42,056 nt of DNA, taken from Actinomycetes bacterium. GTDB lineage: Bacteria; Actinomycetota; Acidimicrobiia; Acidimicrobiales; Palsa-688. The notes under the pieces were generated by a model, which saw only the letters and a list, made by a program, of their open reading frames with translations, searched no databases and was not told where the DNA came from. Both the position numbers and the translations under genes were made by a program. The first letter of the stretch is position 1, and every line of letters begins with the position of its first letter. Shown one piece after another: positions 1 through 8,666 of this stretch. The stretch spans positions 1-42,056 of the forward strand of contig JAJYMM010000165.1 in assembly GCA_021787035.1 (NCBI GenBank), in the 5' to 3' direction.

Positions 1-1
1 C

Positions 2-907
2 AGGCAGCGGGTCACTGCGGCGGAGGTGGCGGCCGAGCTTGAGATCTCGGTGCGCACGGCGAGGCGCGACCTCGAGGCGCTCGGCATTGCCGGGTTGCCG
101 GTGTACTCCGAAAGGGGACGGGGGGGCGGGTGGCGGCTCCTCGGCGGCGGGAGGACCGACCTGTCTGGGCTGTCCCTCGCCGAGGCACGCGCCCTGTTCC
201 TCGTGGCCGGCCCGCAAGCGCACGCCGCACCCGAGCTCAAGGCAGCCTTGCGCAAGCTCGTCCAGGCGCTGCCCGAGCCTCTCCGTGCGAGCGCGGAGGG
301 CGCAGCCTCGTCCGTCGTGGTCGACCCCACCGCCTGGGGGGAGGCCAACCGCGCCCACCGCCCGGCCCACTTAGAAGAGCTCGAAGCTGCGGCCATAGAG
401 GGTGCGCAAGTGCGGCTCAGCTACTCGGACCGCAGCGGGAAGCAGACAACCCGGACCGTCCACCCTCTCGGCCTGGCCCTGAAAGGGACGGTGTGGTACC
501 TCATGGCGGGTACGGAGGAAGGCCTCCGGACCTTCAGGGTCAACCGGGTGAGATCGGTCGAACGCACGGGCGAGCCGGTTGCCCGCCCAGAGGACTTCGA
601 CCTTGCCGGCGCCTGGGAACAGGTAGTTGAGCGCGTCGACGGGCTCCGCTTCCCCGTCGAGGTCGCTGCAGTCGTAGAAGTGGGGACCCTCGACGCCCTG
701 CGGTGGGTCTTCGGTCGGCGGGCCGTCATGGGCTCACCGCAACCAGATGGCCGGATCCCGGTGACCCTTCGCGGCCGAGCCCTTCGCGTCACCGCATGGG
801 AACTCGCTGGCTTCGGCAGCAGCGTCGAGGTCCTCTCGCCGCCAGAGCTGCGAGAAGAGCTCGCGAGGCTCGGCTCCGAGCTAGTCGGGGCGTACGGCCA
901 GCCCTAG
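2..907 (+). CDS. WYL-domain HTH transcriptional regulator (5' truncated by window edge)
   Basis: The frame is open to the window's left edge; an internal GTG at 26 is possible, but the codons before it read RQRVTAAE, the usual N-terminal HTH_11 helix of this family, so the true start lies outside the window. The N-terminus (VAAELEISVRTARRDLEAL) is a winged helix-turn-helix of the DeoR/HTH_11 type. The middle holds the WYL core, with the diagnostic GTVWYLMAG stretch, followed by a C-terminal WCX-like extension ending around ELARLGSELV. WYL proteins are ligand-responsive DNA-binding regulators; the ligand here cannot be read from sequence. It converges on the DUF5107 gene, with only 44 bases between the two stops, so it need not control that operon. 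Confidence 0.9.
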   Translation, partial: RQRVTAAEVAAELEISVRTARRDLEALGIAGLPVYSERGRGGGWRLLGGGRTDLSGLSLAEARALFLVAGPQAHAAPELKAALRKLVQALPEPLRASAEGAASSVVVDPTAWGEANRAHRPAHLEELEAAAIEGAQVRLSYSDRSGKQTTRTVHPLGLALKGTVWYLMAGTEEGLRTFRVNRVRSVERTGEPVARPEDFDLAGAWEQVVERVDGLRFPVEVAAVVEVGTLDALRWVFGRRAVMGSPQPDGRIPVTLRGRALRVTAWELAGFGSSVEVLSPPELREELARLGSELVGAYGQP

Positions 908-951
908 CCCGCCAAAGCGCCAGCTGGGCCCGAAATGGAGCCGGTCTGGTC

Positions 952-3900
952 CTATAGCTGCACCCGGCTGCCTCTGGTCTCAGCCCAGCGGTGATCACGC
1001 AACGGCCGGCTTGCCAGGCCGAGCTCTCTCAGGTGCCAGGCGGCCCTGGCGTGGTCGACGTCGAGGGCGACGACCTCGCGCAGGCCTCGAGCTGCGGCCC
1101 GAGGTCGTCCCAGCCCAGCTAGAGCGAGGCTCTCGAGGTAACGGCATTCGACCCGGTTGCGCAGATCCAGGTCGTCCTCGAAGACGAGGAAGGCGGGCAG
1201 TGACGTCGCGAAGTAGTCCGCCAGTTGTGGCTGGCGAGAACGTCTCCGGGCAGAAAGGAGCAGCTGCTGGAGGAGGGCTCGTGCGCCGTCTTCGTCGCCA
1301 AGGGCGATGTTCGCTCGGGCCCTCCAGTAGGTGGGCTCACCGGCCGGGGCCTTGCTGTCCCCCTGCCCTGCCGCCGCTCGCTCAAACCAAGTGCGCGCCT
1401 CCTCCTCATGGCCATCGAGGCGGTGAGCGACGCCCAGGTAGTAGTGCAACTCGTTCTCCGGCGTGAGGAGGTGCTTCCCTTCGCCGAGGTTCGGCGGCCT
1501 GCCAAGAGCAGCCTGGAGGTGAGCTATGGCCTCGCTTGGCGCCGGCGGGAGCTTCTGCAAAGCACGGTTGGCGAGGCGCAGGTTCGCCAGTACCCACTGC
1601 GCCGGCACGAGCCCTTCGCCGCCTTCCCAGGGGTGCCACCGGCGGCGGGCGAGGACCGCGAGCGCCTCCTCGTGGCTGCCCGTCTCGTTCAGCAAGGTCA
1701 CCAGCTCGACCGTGAGGTCGTCGCGAGCTTCCACCACCTTTTGGTACTGGTAAAGCAGTCTCAGGCGGTCGGCCGGGGGTTCGCCACGGCGCTTTCGAAG
1801 CTGGTCCAGCTCGTAGAGGACACGCGCATCGGAGGGGTCAGCGGCGAAGGCCTTCTTATACTCCGCCAGGGCCGGTCCCGGGCGCCTTAGCACGTTGTAC
1901 TCAGCTATGCCGAGGTTGCGATGAGCCGTCGGGAAGGTGGGGTCGAGGCGAGTTGCGCGGCGCCAGGCGCTTAGCGCCTCTCGGTACCGGCGACGGTCAT
2001 AGAGAAGGTTCCCCAAGTAATAGGGAGCCCGGGCATCGAGGGGGTTGGCCTCCATTGCCCACCCCAAGATCTCGATCTCCTCTATGCGGCTCGGGAAGCA
2101 ATAATCCGGTGGCGTCGCGGCCGCGCGCTCCAGCTCTCCCGCCCAGGCGTTGTCGCCGGCTTGGCGCAGTACCCAGGCGAGCGTGTAATGGAGCATCGGG
2201 TAGGCCTCGCCGGCGGGCCCCGGCTGGGAAAGCTGGCGCCGCAGCACCCTGGCCGCGTCGTCGAACACGCCAGCGGCCGCATAGTCATGGGCGACGTCAA
2301 GGGCCGCTTGCGCCCCTCGGGGCACAGCGACGGCGTTGAAGTCACCGAGCTGGCCCCGCTGCTCCATAGCTGCCACGTCGAGCGGGTCCCTGGCGAGCAC
2401 TTGTTCGACCTCCGCCACGGCGCGCTCTTGCTCACCGAGCCGGCGCCAGAGCGCTGCGCGTAGGTTGCGAGCCGTCAGCTGGTCCGGGTCAGCGTCGACG
2501 ACCTCGTCCAACAGTGCGAGCGCCGACGGGAAGGCGCCGCAGCGGCACGCCAGCCGCGCACGCGCGAACAGGGACGGCTCCCGCCATGCTCGGGACCAAG
2601 CGGCCTTGGCAAAGGCCTCGTCAGCCTCATCCAACTGACCCGCGTAACGCAGGGCCAGCCCGAGGCCATAGAAGGGGCCACCATCGTAGGGGTTTGGGTT
2701 GAACCTGGTCAGTGTTGAGATCGCGGTCCTGAACCGGGAAGCGGCCTCGGCCAGTTCACCCCGCTCGAGGTGCCACCACCCCATAGCAGCGTTACAGCGT
2801 GAGTCCTTGGGCGCGCGGCACAGAGCCTCTTGCCAATAAGCCTCTGGCCTCCTGGTCGCATGGCGGTATTGCTGTAGGTGCAAACCGATCAGGTACAGCT
2901 CCTCTACGGACTGGACCGCCTGGGGCGCCGCCGGCTCCCTCGCCGGTGGCGGCGGGTCTCCCCGCTCGACCTGCCGGGGACGGTACCTGACGAGTTCCCG
3001 CTCGTCAGCATGAGCAGAAAGCACGAGGTCGGCTTCTTTGACGCCGGGTGGGAGAGGGACGCCGGAGATGACCAGCGGGTCACTTGGGGAGAGGTCCGCA
3101 ACGTGCTCGAAAAGCGGCTTTGTGCTCCCGCCTACCCAGAGCCTCACCCTGGTGTGCGGCGTCGCCCTGGTGACGGCCACGCCGATACGAGCGGCACCGT
3201 CGCGCACTGCAAGGCTGAGCGCAGCGTCGAGCGTAGCTGCGTGCACCGGCCCAATTGCGCGGATGGGGTACCAGTACTGGCGAAAGGACTTGGTCTCGTA
3301 AGGCGCCAGGAAGCTGAAGTCGGGCTGGTTGTCGGTGTACACGCCGGCCATGAGCTCGACATAGGGCCCGTCTTCGTCAGTGAGCTCGCGGTCCCAGGCC
3401 TGGCCGAACGTGCCGCTCCCCCACGTCCACTGCTTCTTGCCAGGAGATATCCGGTGGTCCGCCCAGTGCACGAAGCCCGCCTCCGCTGCGTGGTCGTAGC
3501 CCCCGAAGAAATCGCCCCGCGTGCCCATCGCCATGTAAGACATCGGGACAGGGATGTTCTTGTACCACGACAGGTCGGCCTCTTCAGCCGGGAGGGCGCC
3601 GTAGTCAATCCCGTAGTACGTGGCCCGTGCTACTGGGAAGGTCGACGTAGCACGCTTCGCGTGGTCTGCTACGTAAGTGACGTCGGGGGGGAAGAAGGAC
3701 TGGTAGCGACCGTGGACACGGGCAGCCGCGTTGGCCCACCACAAGAACGTACGCGGCTCGGGGGTGCGGTTGAACAGCCGCACCCGCAGCTCGACAACGG
3801 AGGACCCAGGCCGAAGCGTCACACCGTGCATCCCCTTCATCCGCCCCATCGGCTCGTGCTCGGAGCACCAGACTGTACGGCCACCGTCCGCCAGATCTTC

Positions 3901-4353
3901 GATCGCCCAATCGAGCGCCATGAAGCTCGACGGGCGATGGTGCTGGGGCCAGTTGAGCTCGACCCCACCGGAGATCCACGGGCCGAGGAGCCCGACCAGC
4001 GCTGGCTTGATCACGTTCTGGCGGTAGAAAAAGTCGTAGCCGTTTGTCCGGTCCATACCCACATGGATCCGCCCACCGATCTCAGGGAGGACCATAAGCC
4101 GCACGTAGTCGTTCTCCAGGTGGACCGCCGACCAGGACCGCTCGACCACCTGGCCCGACACCCGGTCGGTCACCGCGTTGGGGTAGACGCGGCCCGAAGA
4201 ACCTTGGTAAACGCGCCTGTCCAAGAACATCGGGTTGCGGTTGGGCTCCAAGACAGGGTAGGTGGGGATGACGACCGGTTGCTCCCAGGCGGCCACCGGC
4301 AGGTTATGAAGTAACTTTGGGCGATCTGGTAAGCGGATCATGTCGAGCGTCAT
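952..4353 (-). CDS. DUF5107 domain protein with C-terminal TPR repeats
   Basis: A 1133-residue protein. Residues about 20-440 resemble DUF5107, a beta-rich domain related to the aldose mutarotase fold (LPEIGGRIHVGMDRTNGYDFFYRQNVIKP, then GGVELNWPQHHRP). The rest is helical with many tetratricopeptide-like units, for example the one around DARAPYYLGNLLYDRRRYRE. No signal peptide is seen, so it is probably cytoplasmic. It is the last gene of the sugar ABC importer operon, 21 bases after the ATPase stop. In known families such genes accompany carbohydrate loci; a role binding or processing the imported sugar is inferred. The start is ATG at 4353, with no clear ribosome-binding site; MIRLPD, four codons on, is an alternative. 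Confidence 0.85.
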   Translation of the reverse strand: MTLDMIRLPDRPKLLHNLPVAAWEQPVVIPTYPVLEPNRNPMFLDRRVYQGSSGRVYPNAVTDRVSGQVVERSWSAVHLENDYVRLMVLPEIGGRIHVGMDRTNGYDFFYRQNVIKPALVGLLGPWISGGVELNWPQHHRPSSFMALDWAIEDLADGGRTVWCSEHEPMGRMKGMHGVTLRPGSSVVELRVRLFNRTPEPRTFLWWANAAARVHGRYQSFFPPDVTYVADHAKRATSTFPVARATYYGIDYGALPAEEADLSWYKNIPVPMSYMAMGTRGDFFGGYDHAAEAGFVHWADHRISPGKKQWTWGSGTFGQAWDRELTDEDGPYVELMAGVYTDNQPDFSFLAPYETKSFRQYWYPIRAIGPVHAATLDAALSLAVRDGAARIGVAVTRATPHTRVRLWVGGSTKPLFEHVADLSPSDPLVISGVPLPPGVKEADLVLSAHADERELVRYRPRQVERGDPPPPAREPAAPQAVQSVEELYLIGLHLQQYRHATRRPEAYWQEALCRAPKDSRCNAAMGWWHLERGELAEAASRFRTAISTLTRFNPNPYDGGPFYGLGLALRYAGQLDEADEAFAKAAWSRAWREPSLFARARLACRCGAFPSALALLDEVVDADPDQLTARNLRAALWRRLGEQERAVAEVEQVLARDPLDVAAMEQRGQLGDFNAVAVPRGAQAALDVAHDYAAAGVFDDAARVLRRQLSQPGPAGEAYPMLHYTLAWVLRQAGDNAWAGELERAAATPPDYCFPSRIEEIEILGWAMEANPLDARAPYYLGNLLYDRRRYREALSAWRRATRLDPTFPTAHRNLGIAEYNVLRRPGPALAEYKKAFAADPSDARVLYELDQLRKRRGEPPADRLRLLYQYQKVVEARDDLTVELVTLLNETGSHEEALAVLARRRWHPWEGGEGLVPAQWVLANLRLANRALQKLPPAPSEAIAHLQAALGRPPNLGEGKHLLTPENELHYYLGVAHRLDGHEEEARTWFERAAAGQGDSKAPAGEPTYWRARANIALGDEDGARALLQQLLLSARRRSRQPQLADYFATSLPAFLVFEDDLDLRNRVECRYLESLALAGLGRPRAAARGLREVVALDVDHARAAWHLRELGLASRPLRDHRWAETRGSRVQL

Positions 4354-4374
4354 TGGGTAGGTGGCGCAGCTTGG

Positions 4375-5136
4375 TCAGGCAGACCCGACCATGAAGTCGG
4401 TAAGTTCGCGAAGCGTTGTCTGCTGGGGCTCGAGCGTCGCGACCACCATGCCGGCCCGCATGACCAGCAAGTGGTCGGCAAGCTCGAGCATCTGCGGCAG
4501 GTTGTGGCCGACCATCACGACTGTTTCCTCCCGGTCGGCCATGTCCCTGATGATGCTCATGAAAGCGGCTGTCTCACGCGGGCCGAGCGCGGCCGTTGGC
4601 TCGTCGAGCAGCACCACGCGCGCCCCGAAGTGCATCGCCCGCGCGATGGCCACCGCCTGGCGCTGACCGCCGCTCAACTGTCTTACCCCGAGACGAGAAG
4701 AGGGCATGTCTATCCTGACCCGGCTTAGGGCGAGGTCGGCTTCCCTGCGCATCGCCCTGCGGTCGATGACCCGCAGCCCCAGCACCTGTCGGGCCGGCTC
4801 CCGACCGAGGAAGATGTTGTCCGCGATCGACATGGTCTCCACGAGCGCGAGGTCCTGGTACAAGGACTCGATACCGGCGGCGCGCGCTTCACGGGCCGAG
4901 CCAAACGCTCTGGGCGCTCCGTCCACAAAGACGGTCCCTTCGTCGGGGACTTCGACGCCGCTGAATATCTTGAGCATCGTCGACTTGCCTGCACCATTGT
5001 CGCCCACGATGCCAGTGAGCCCGGGCAGGAACTCGACCGACACCTGGTTCAGCGCAGCAACGTGCCCGTACCACTTGGAGAGCCCCGCAGCGGCCAGGCG
5101 TGGCACCGCTGCCCCAGGAGCTGCGGAGTCAACCAT
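4375..5136 (-). CDS. Sugar ABC transporter ATP-binding protein (RbsA/FrcA type, single domain)
   Basis: A 253-residue ATPase energising sugar import. Walker A is GDNGAGKST (residues 45-53), the Q-loop is near YQD (93-95), the signature is LSGGQ (154-158), Walker B is VVLLDEP (174-180) and the H-loop His is 211. The stretch SLYQDLALVETMSIADNIFLG is typical of the ribose/fructose CUT2 group. Ribose RbsA has two ATPase domains, whereas this protein has one, as in FrcA, so it would act as a homodimer. I chose ATG at 5136, which overlaps the permease stop by 8 bases and implies translational coupling; an in-frame start at 5172 would add 12 residues and a longer overlap. Confidence 0.93.
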   Translation of the reverse strand: MVDSAAPGAAVPRLAAAGLSKWYGHVAALNQVSVEFLPGLTGIVGDNGAGKSTMLKIFSGVEVPDEGTVFVDGAPRAFGSAREARAAGIESLYQDLALVETMSIADNIFLGREPARQVLGLRVIDRRAMRREADLALSRVRIDMPSSRLGVRQLSGGQRQAVAIARAMHFGARVVLLDEPTAALGPRETAAFMSIIRDMADREETVVMVGHNLPQMLELADHLLVMRAGMVVATLEPQQTTLRELTDFMVGSA

Positions 5137-6346
5137 GGCGCGCCGCCCCGACCGCCTGGCGCCGGCCCGCATGATCCTGCCGGCCCGGGGGCTTCCCCGC
5201 CGCCCTTCGTCGTGCTCCTCGGAGCGCCCGCAGTCGCGCCCGGTGCCCTGAGATGTCCTGCAGCAGGATAGCCACGAGGAGGAGCCCCCCGATTGCTACC
5301 TCTTGCCAGAACGACGGCACTCCAACCAGCAGCAGCCCGTTGTCCAGCGTCGACAGCGCGAGCACCCCGAGGACTGCGCCGAGCACCGTGCCAGTGCCGC
5401 CCGAAAGCCCGACGCCTCCGAGCAGCACCGCCGTTATCGCCGTCAGCTCAAGCCCGACCGTGCCCTCGTCCGGCTGAGCCGTCCCCGTCTGGCCGACCAG
5501 CATCACCCCGGCGAAAGCGGCCAACAGCCCGCTCACCACGTAGACGCCAAAAATGTGGCGCTGCACCCGGATACCCGCTAGGAACGAGGCGCTCTGGCTG
5601 CCTCCCACGGCATAGACCGAGTGCGCCACGAGCGCCAACCGCATTATGGCAACGGACACCCCCGCGACCACGACGGCCACGATGACGAGGTACGGCACCG
5701 GGCCAACCTCGCCAGTCCCGAGACTGCCCAAGATCGTGCTGACGACCCCGACCTCCTGCCCGCCGGTCACAAGCAGCGCGAGGCCCAAGTAAGCCGAATA
5801 AGTCGCCAGGGTGGCGATAACCGAATTGACTCGCAGATAAGCGACGGTGAACCCGTTGAACGCCCCGGTGACGAGCCCAGCCGCCACCCCTGCGACCAGC
5901 CCGAGCAAAAGGCTCGAGCCCGTGTGAGCCATGACCTCGGCGATGACCGCCGTCACAAGGCCGGCGTTGGAGCCTACCGAGATGTCCAAGTTGCCAGAGA
6001 TCATGACTATGGCTTCGCCCACCGTCACGACCCCCAAGACCGACCCTGAGTCGACAATATTGATGAGGTTGGAGCCGAAGAACTCTTTGCCGCCGCTCGC
6101 GATACCAAAAATGACGAGCAGGAGCCCCAGCGCTCCGACGAGAGCCACGTCGATATAGAGGTCACGCGACGCGAGCGCGAGCCATGCCGGCTTGCCCGTG
6201 CCCACACGCTCAGTCGTCCTGGCCTCGAGTTTTCCTGGCCCCCCTGTCCGCTCGCCGGTGCGGGTCCCCGAGTTCAATTGCTCAGACATCTCCTTTGGCC
6301 TCATCTGCGTTCGCGAAGACTGGCCTGCTATGGCAGCCTGCCACAA
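5129..6346 (-). CDS. Sugar ABC transporter permease (RbsC/FrcC type)
   Basis: A membrane protein of about 400 residues with 8-10 hydrophobic helices, belonging to the BPD_transp_2 permease family of CUT2 importers. Typical segments are VTVGEAIVMISGNLDISVGS, near the first periplasmic loop, and AVLLGGVGLSGGTGTVLGAVLG near the C-terminus. The C-terminal tail is Arg-rich and cytoplasmic. It lies between its binding protein (37 bases upstream) and its ATPase (8-base overlap). The start is uncertain: TTG at 6346, ATG at 6304 or ATG at 6289. The sequence AAGGAG lies directly against the 6289 ATG, which is too close for a ribosome-binding site, so an earlier start is more likely. Confidence 0.92.
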   Translation of the reverse strand: MWQAAIAGQSSRTQMRPKEMSEQLNSGTRTGERTGGPGKLEARTTERVGTGKPAWLALASRDLYIDVALVGALGLLLVIFGIASGGKEFFGSNLINIVDSGSVLGVVTVGEAIVMISGNLDISVGSNAGLVTAVIAEVMAHTGSSLLLGLVAGVAAGLVTGAFNGFTVAYLRVNSVIATLATYSAYLGLALLVTGGQEVGVVSTILGSLGTGEVGPVPYLVIVAVVVAGVSVAIMRLALVAHSVYAVGGSQSASFLAGIRVQRHIFGVYVVSGLLAAFAGVMLVGQTGTAQPDEGTVGLELTAITAVLLGGVGLSGGTGTVLGAVLGVLALSTLDNGLLLVGVPSFWQEVAIGGLLLVAILLQDISGHRARLRALRGARRRAAGKPPGRQDHAGRRQAVGAARHG

Positions 6347-6382
6347 CAGGCCAGTCGCGCTCCGTCTCTTGGCAGCCTTGTT

Positions 6383-7438
6383 CTAGCAACCCTTGTCGAT
6401 GCTCATGAAGTTGGAACGAGTCATCGGGATGGGCGTCACGTATGTGTTTGCCGGGAAGGGCTGGTGTTTCACCACGTTGTCATAAAGCTCATGCACGGCG
6501 TCCGCACCAATTGCGTTGGGGTAGATGTAGTTAGTCGCTAAGAAGCCGACGTTTGCGGCGCCCTTGGCCCAGATAGAGCAAGCAAGGTCACCGCCCAACC
6601 CAACCGCTATAACATCTTTCACCGGTACTGCGGAGCTCACAAGCTTCTTCGCGGCACCAAACGCCACGTCGTCATTGCCCCCCGTCACTAGCCAGTACCT
6701 CGCCTGCGGGTGCGCCGTCTTTATGGGGCCAGTGTTAGTGAACGCCTGCTCTACCGTGTTGTCATTGGTCGGCACCTGGATGATGTGGCTCTTCGGGAAC
6801 CCAGCCGCGAGCGCCTTCGCTTCCTCGGCGGTCGTACGCTCGACGATAGTAGGCAACGATGGGTTGACGATCAGCAGCATATAAGTACTGGAAACGGGCC
6901 AGTGGGCCTTCTTCCAGGCGTTCATCAACAGGCTCCCGCTGTTGTCGCCAAACTCTGTCGCGTTGATCCCGACGAAAGGCACCTGTTTGCCATTACTGCC
7001 CGCAAAACCGTTGTCCGACGCCATGATCTGGATGTGCGCTCTGTTGGCCAACAACACCATGCGAGGCCCGAGCGAAGCAGCAGGAGCGACCACGATGAAG
7101 CCGTTGACCTTGTCCGCGATGCCGGTCTGTATATCGCTTATGGTCGTGGCCGAACTGCTCGACTCGTTCTCTACTTTGACAGTGGCTCCCAACTTGGTCG
7201 CTTCTGCCTTCGCCCCATCGGCCTCCAGGACAAAATACGATTGGGAACCATCTGTTTGTAGGTACACAAATGTTGGATGAGATGGCACCCTAGCCGCAGC
7301 GGCCGTGGCTGTGCCCAAGCCTAAGCTCAAGGCGCTTACGGCGGCTATGCACGATGCTCCCGTTGCGAACAAAGCGTAGTGGCGACCTGGTCCTCGCCAA
7401 AGCGCACTTCTTTCAGAAACCCTTGATCGTTCCTTCAT
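6383..7438 (-). CDS. Sugar ABC transporter substrate-binding protein (periplasmic-binding-protein type)
   Basis: A 351-residue secreted binding protein. ATG at 7438 was chosen because AGGAGG lies just upstream; a longer reading frame to 7570 has no such support. Residues 1 to about 48 form a long signal peptide ending TATAAAARV, with no lipobox Cys in the usual place. The mature part has the two-lobed Peripla_BP_4 pattern: an N-lobe with VNGFIVVAPAA and IMASDNGFAG, and a C-lobe with YWLVTGGNDDVAFGAAKKL, typical of pentose/hexose-binding proteins such as AraF or RbsB. It heads the importer operon. The exact sugar is unknown; the divergent dgoRD pair makes a galactose-related sugar plausible but unproven. 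Confidence 0.9.
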   Translation of the reverse strand: MKERSRVSERSALWRGPGRHYALFATGASCIAAVSALSLGLGTATAAAARVPSHPTFVYLQTDGSQSYFVLEADGAKAEATKLGATVKVENESSSSATTISDIQTGIADKVNGFIVVAPAASLGPRMVLLANRAHIQIMASDNGFAGSNGKQVPFVGINATEFGDNSGSLLMNAWKKAHWPVSSTYMLLIVNPSLPTIVERTTAEEAKALAAGFPKSHIIQVPTNDNTVEQAFTNTGPIKTAHPQARYWLVTGGNDDVAFGAAKKLVSSAVPVKDVIAVGLGGDLACSIWAKGAANVGFLATNYIYPNAIGADAVHELYDNVVKHQPFPANTYVTPIPMTRSNFMSIDKGC

Positions 7439-7658
7439 TTCAACCTCCTGGCGAATCGATGTCCAAAATGCCCTACCGGGGACAGGCGATGAGCAGCCTC
7501 TTACAACACTGTTGCCTCCGCCCAGTGCTGGGGTCGGAGCCCAGGTGTCAGGCAGGGTGCCCTTCACCACATGGCGGGGTTGTCGAGAGCACGCCTACGG
7601 CCAGGGGCATAAGACACCGGGCGCACACGAGCCACGTCAGGCGCCTCTCACATCACCT

Positions 7659-7686
7659 CCCCTCACGGTCGTCCCCTCACGGTCGT
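7659..7686. repeat. Two perfect tandem copies of a 14-bp unit
   Basis: CCCCTCACGGTCGT occurs twice head to tail (7659-7672 and 7673-7686), about 20 bases before the AT-rich inverted repeat. A paired regulator site or a simple duplication are both possible. Confidence 0.8.
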
Positions 7687-7707
7687 CCTTGACGCCAACC
7701 CCTATTC

Positions 7708-7722
7708 TTATTAATATAATAA
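7708..7722. promoter_or_regulatory. AT-rich inverted repeat, candidate operator or promoter core
   Basis: TTATTA and TAATAA form 6-bp arms around the 3-base spacer ATA. All 15 bases are A or T in a window of high GC, and the site lies in the divergent region about 140 bases before the dgoR-like ATG. A promoter element or FadR-family operator is inferred. Confidence 0.45.
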
Positions 7723-7862
7723 AGAACAGCCGCTTGTCAACACAGGAGGTTCACCGGCACTGCTCGCACCTGACAGGGAGATGTCTCCTGACGTCTTTGT
7801 CCCCGCGGGCGGTGGAGACGAGGGGCGGCCACGCTGACCGCCCTTCCGAGCGAGGAGCTCTA

Positions 7863-8666
7863 ATGGGCCGCTATCAGGGACGCGGCCTCCACGGTGAGGT
7901 TGTCGCGACCATAGGGAGGCGCATCGCTTCTGGTCGGTACCGTCCAGGCGACCAGCTACTCTGTGAGCCGTTGGAGGTCGAGCTACAGGTGAGCCAGACG
8001 GTCGTCCGTGAAGCGCTTAAGGTGCTGGCGGCCAAAGGACTGGTAGAGGCGAGGCCTAAACGCGGCACCGTCGTCCGCCCACGGGCGGCCTGGAGCCTGC
8101 TCGACCCGGACCTCCTCTACTGGCAGAGCACCGAAGAGCCCGACGCTGCGTTCCTTCAAGACCTCGCCGAGGTCCGCTCAATAATCGAGCCAGAAGCCGT
8201 TCGCCTTGCGGCAGAGCGACGCACGGCGGCGGACATCGAGGCCATCCAGGCCGCTTTGCTGTCAATGGCAGCCGCCGACGAGGCTCCCGCCGGCGTGCGC
8301 CCCGACGAGGTGGTGGAGGCGGACCTCGCCTTCCACCGGGCGCTACTTACTGCGGCCCACAACGAGCTGCTCTCCCGCATGGAGCCCGTGATCGAGGCAG
8401 GTCTGCGGATGAGGGACCAGCTGGTGCACGGCCGCGGCCGCGGCGCCGATGCGCTCTTGGAACACGAGGCCGTAGTCGACGCAGTGCGTGCCGGCGACGC
8501 CGAGGCCGCCGTCTCTGCTGCCCGCCGGCTGCTCAGGCGCGCGATCGACGATACTGCGGCCATCGTGGAACGACGCTCCACCGTACCCGAGGGGCGCCAC
8601 TCCGATGCCGAGGCGCCAAGGCGGGTGCGAACGGGAGGAGGACTTCATGAAAATCACCGGAGTTGA
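7863..8666 (+). CDS. dgoR: GntR/FadR-family regulator, DgoR-like
   Basis: A 267-residue regulator starting at ATG 7863 with GAGGAG just upstream; an open frame from 7512 lacks this support. The N-terminus is a GntR winged helix (GEVVATIGRRIASGRYRPGD, then VSQTVVREALKVLAAKGLVE). The C-terminus is an FCD ligand domain with the usual acidic/His positions (EADLAFHRALL, LLEHEAVVDAV). Architecture and the linker (WSLLDPDLLYWQ) resemble E. coli DgoR (WNYLDTDVLQW), which represses galactonate genes until D-galactonate binds. It overlaps dgoD by 20 bases, giving a coupled regulator-enzyme pair. It probably represses its own operon and perhaps the divergent importer. Confidence 0.85.
   Translation: MGRYQGRGLHGEVVATIGRRIASGRYRPGDQLLCEPLEVELQVSQTVVREALKVLAAKGLVEARPKRGTVVRPRAAWSLLDPDLLYWQSTEEPDAAFLQDLAEVRSIIEPEAVRLAAERRTAADIEAIQAALLSMAAADEAPAGVRPDEVVEADLAFHRALLTAAHNELLSRMEPVIEAGLRMRDQLVHGRGRGADALLEHEAVVDAVRAGDAEAAVSAARRLLRRAIDDTAAIVERRSTVPEGRHSDAEAPRRVRTGGGLHENHRS

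Larger units (their letters stand above)
7439..7862. promoter_or_regulatory. Divergent control region between the sugar importer and dgoR-dgoD
   Basis: A 424-base stretch between the binding-protein start and the GntR start. No credible gene was seen. It holds a 14-bp direct repeat (7659-7686) and a markedly AT-rich inverted repeat (7708-7722) in otherwise GC-rich DNA. It must contain the promoters of both divergent operons; a dgoR-type binding site is likely here, but I cannot place it. Confidence 0.6.

Noticed and set aside
2878-4314. A 478-codon open frame on the plus strand
   Set aside because: It lies wholly opposite the DUF5107-TPR gene, which has clear family motifs; long antisense frames are expected in GC-rich DNA.
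7512-7862. N-terminal extension of the DgoR-like regulator
   Set aside because: The extra 117 residues have no family match and cross the AT-rich control region; a good ribosome-binding site precedes the ATG at 7863.
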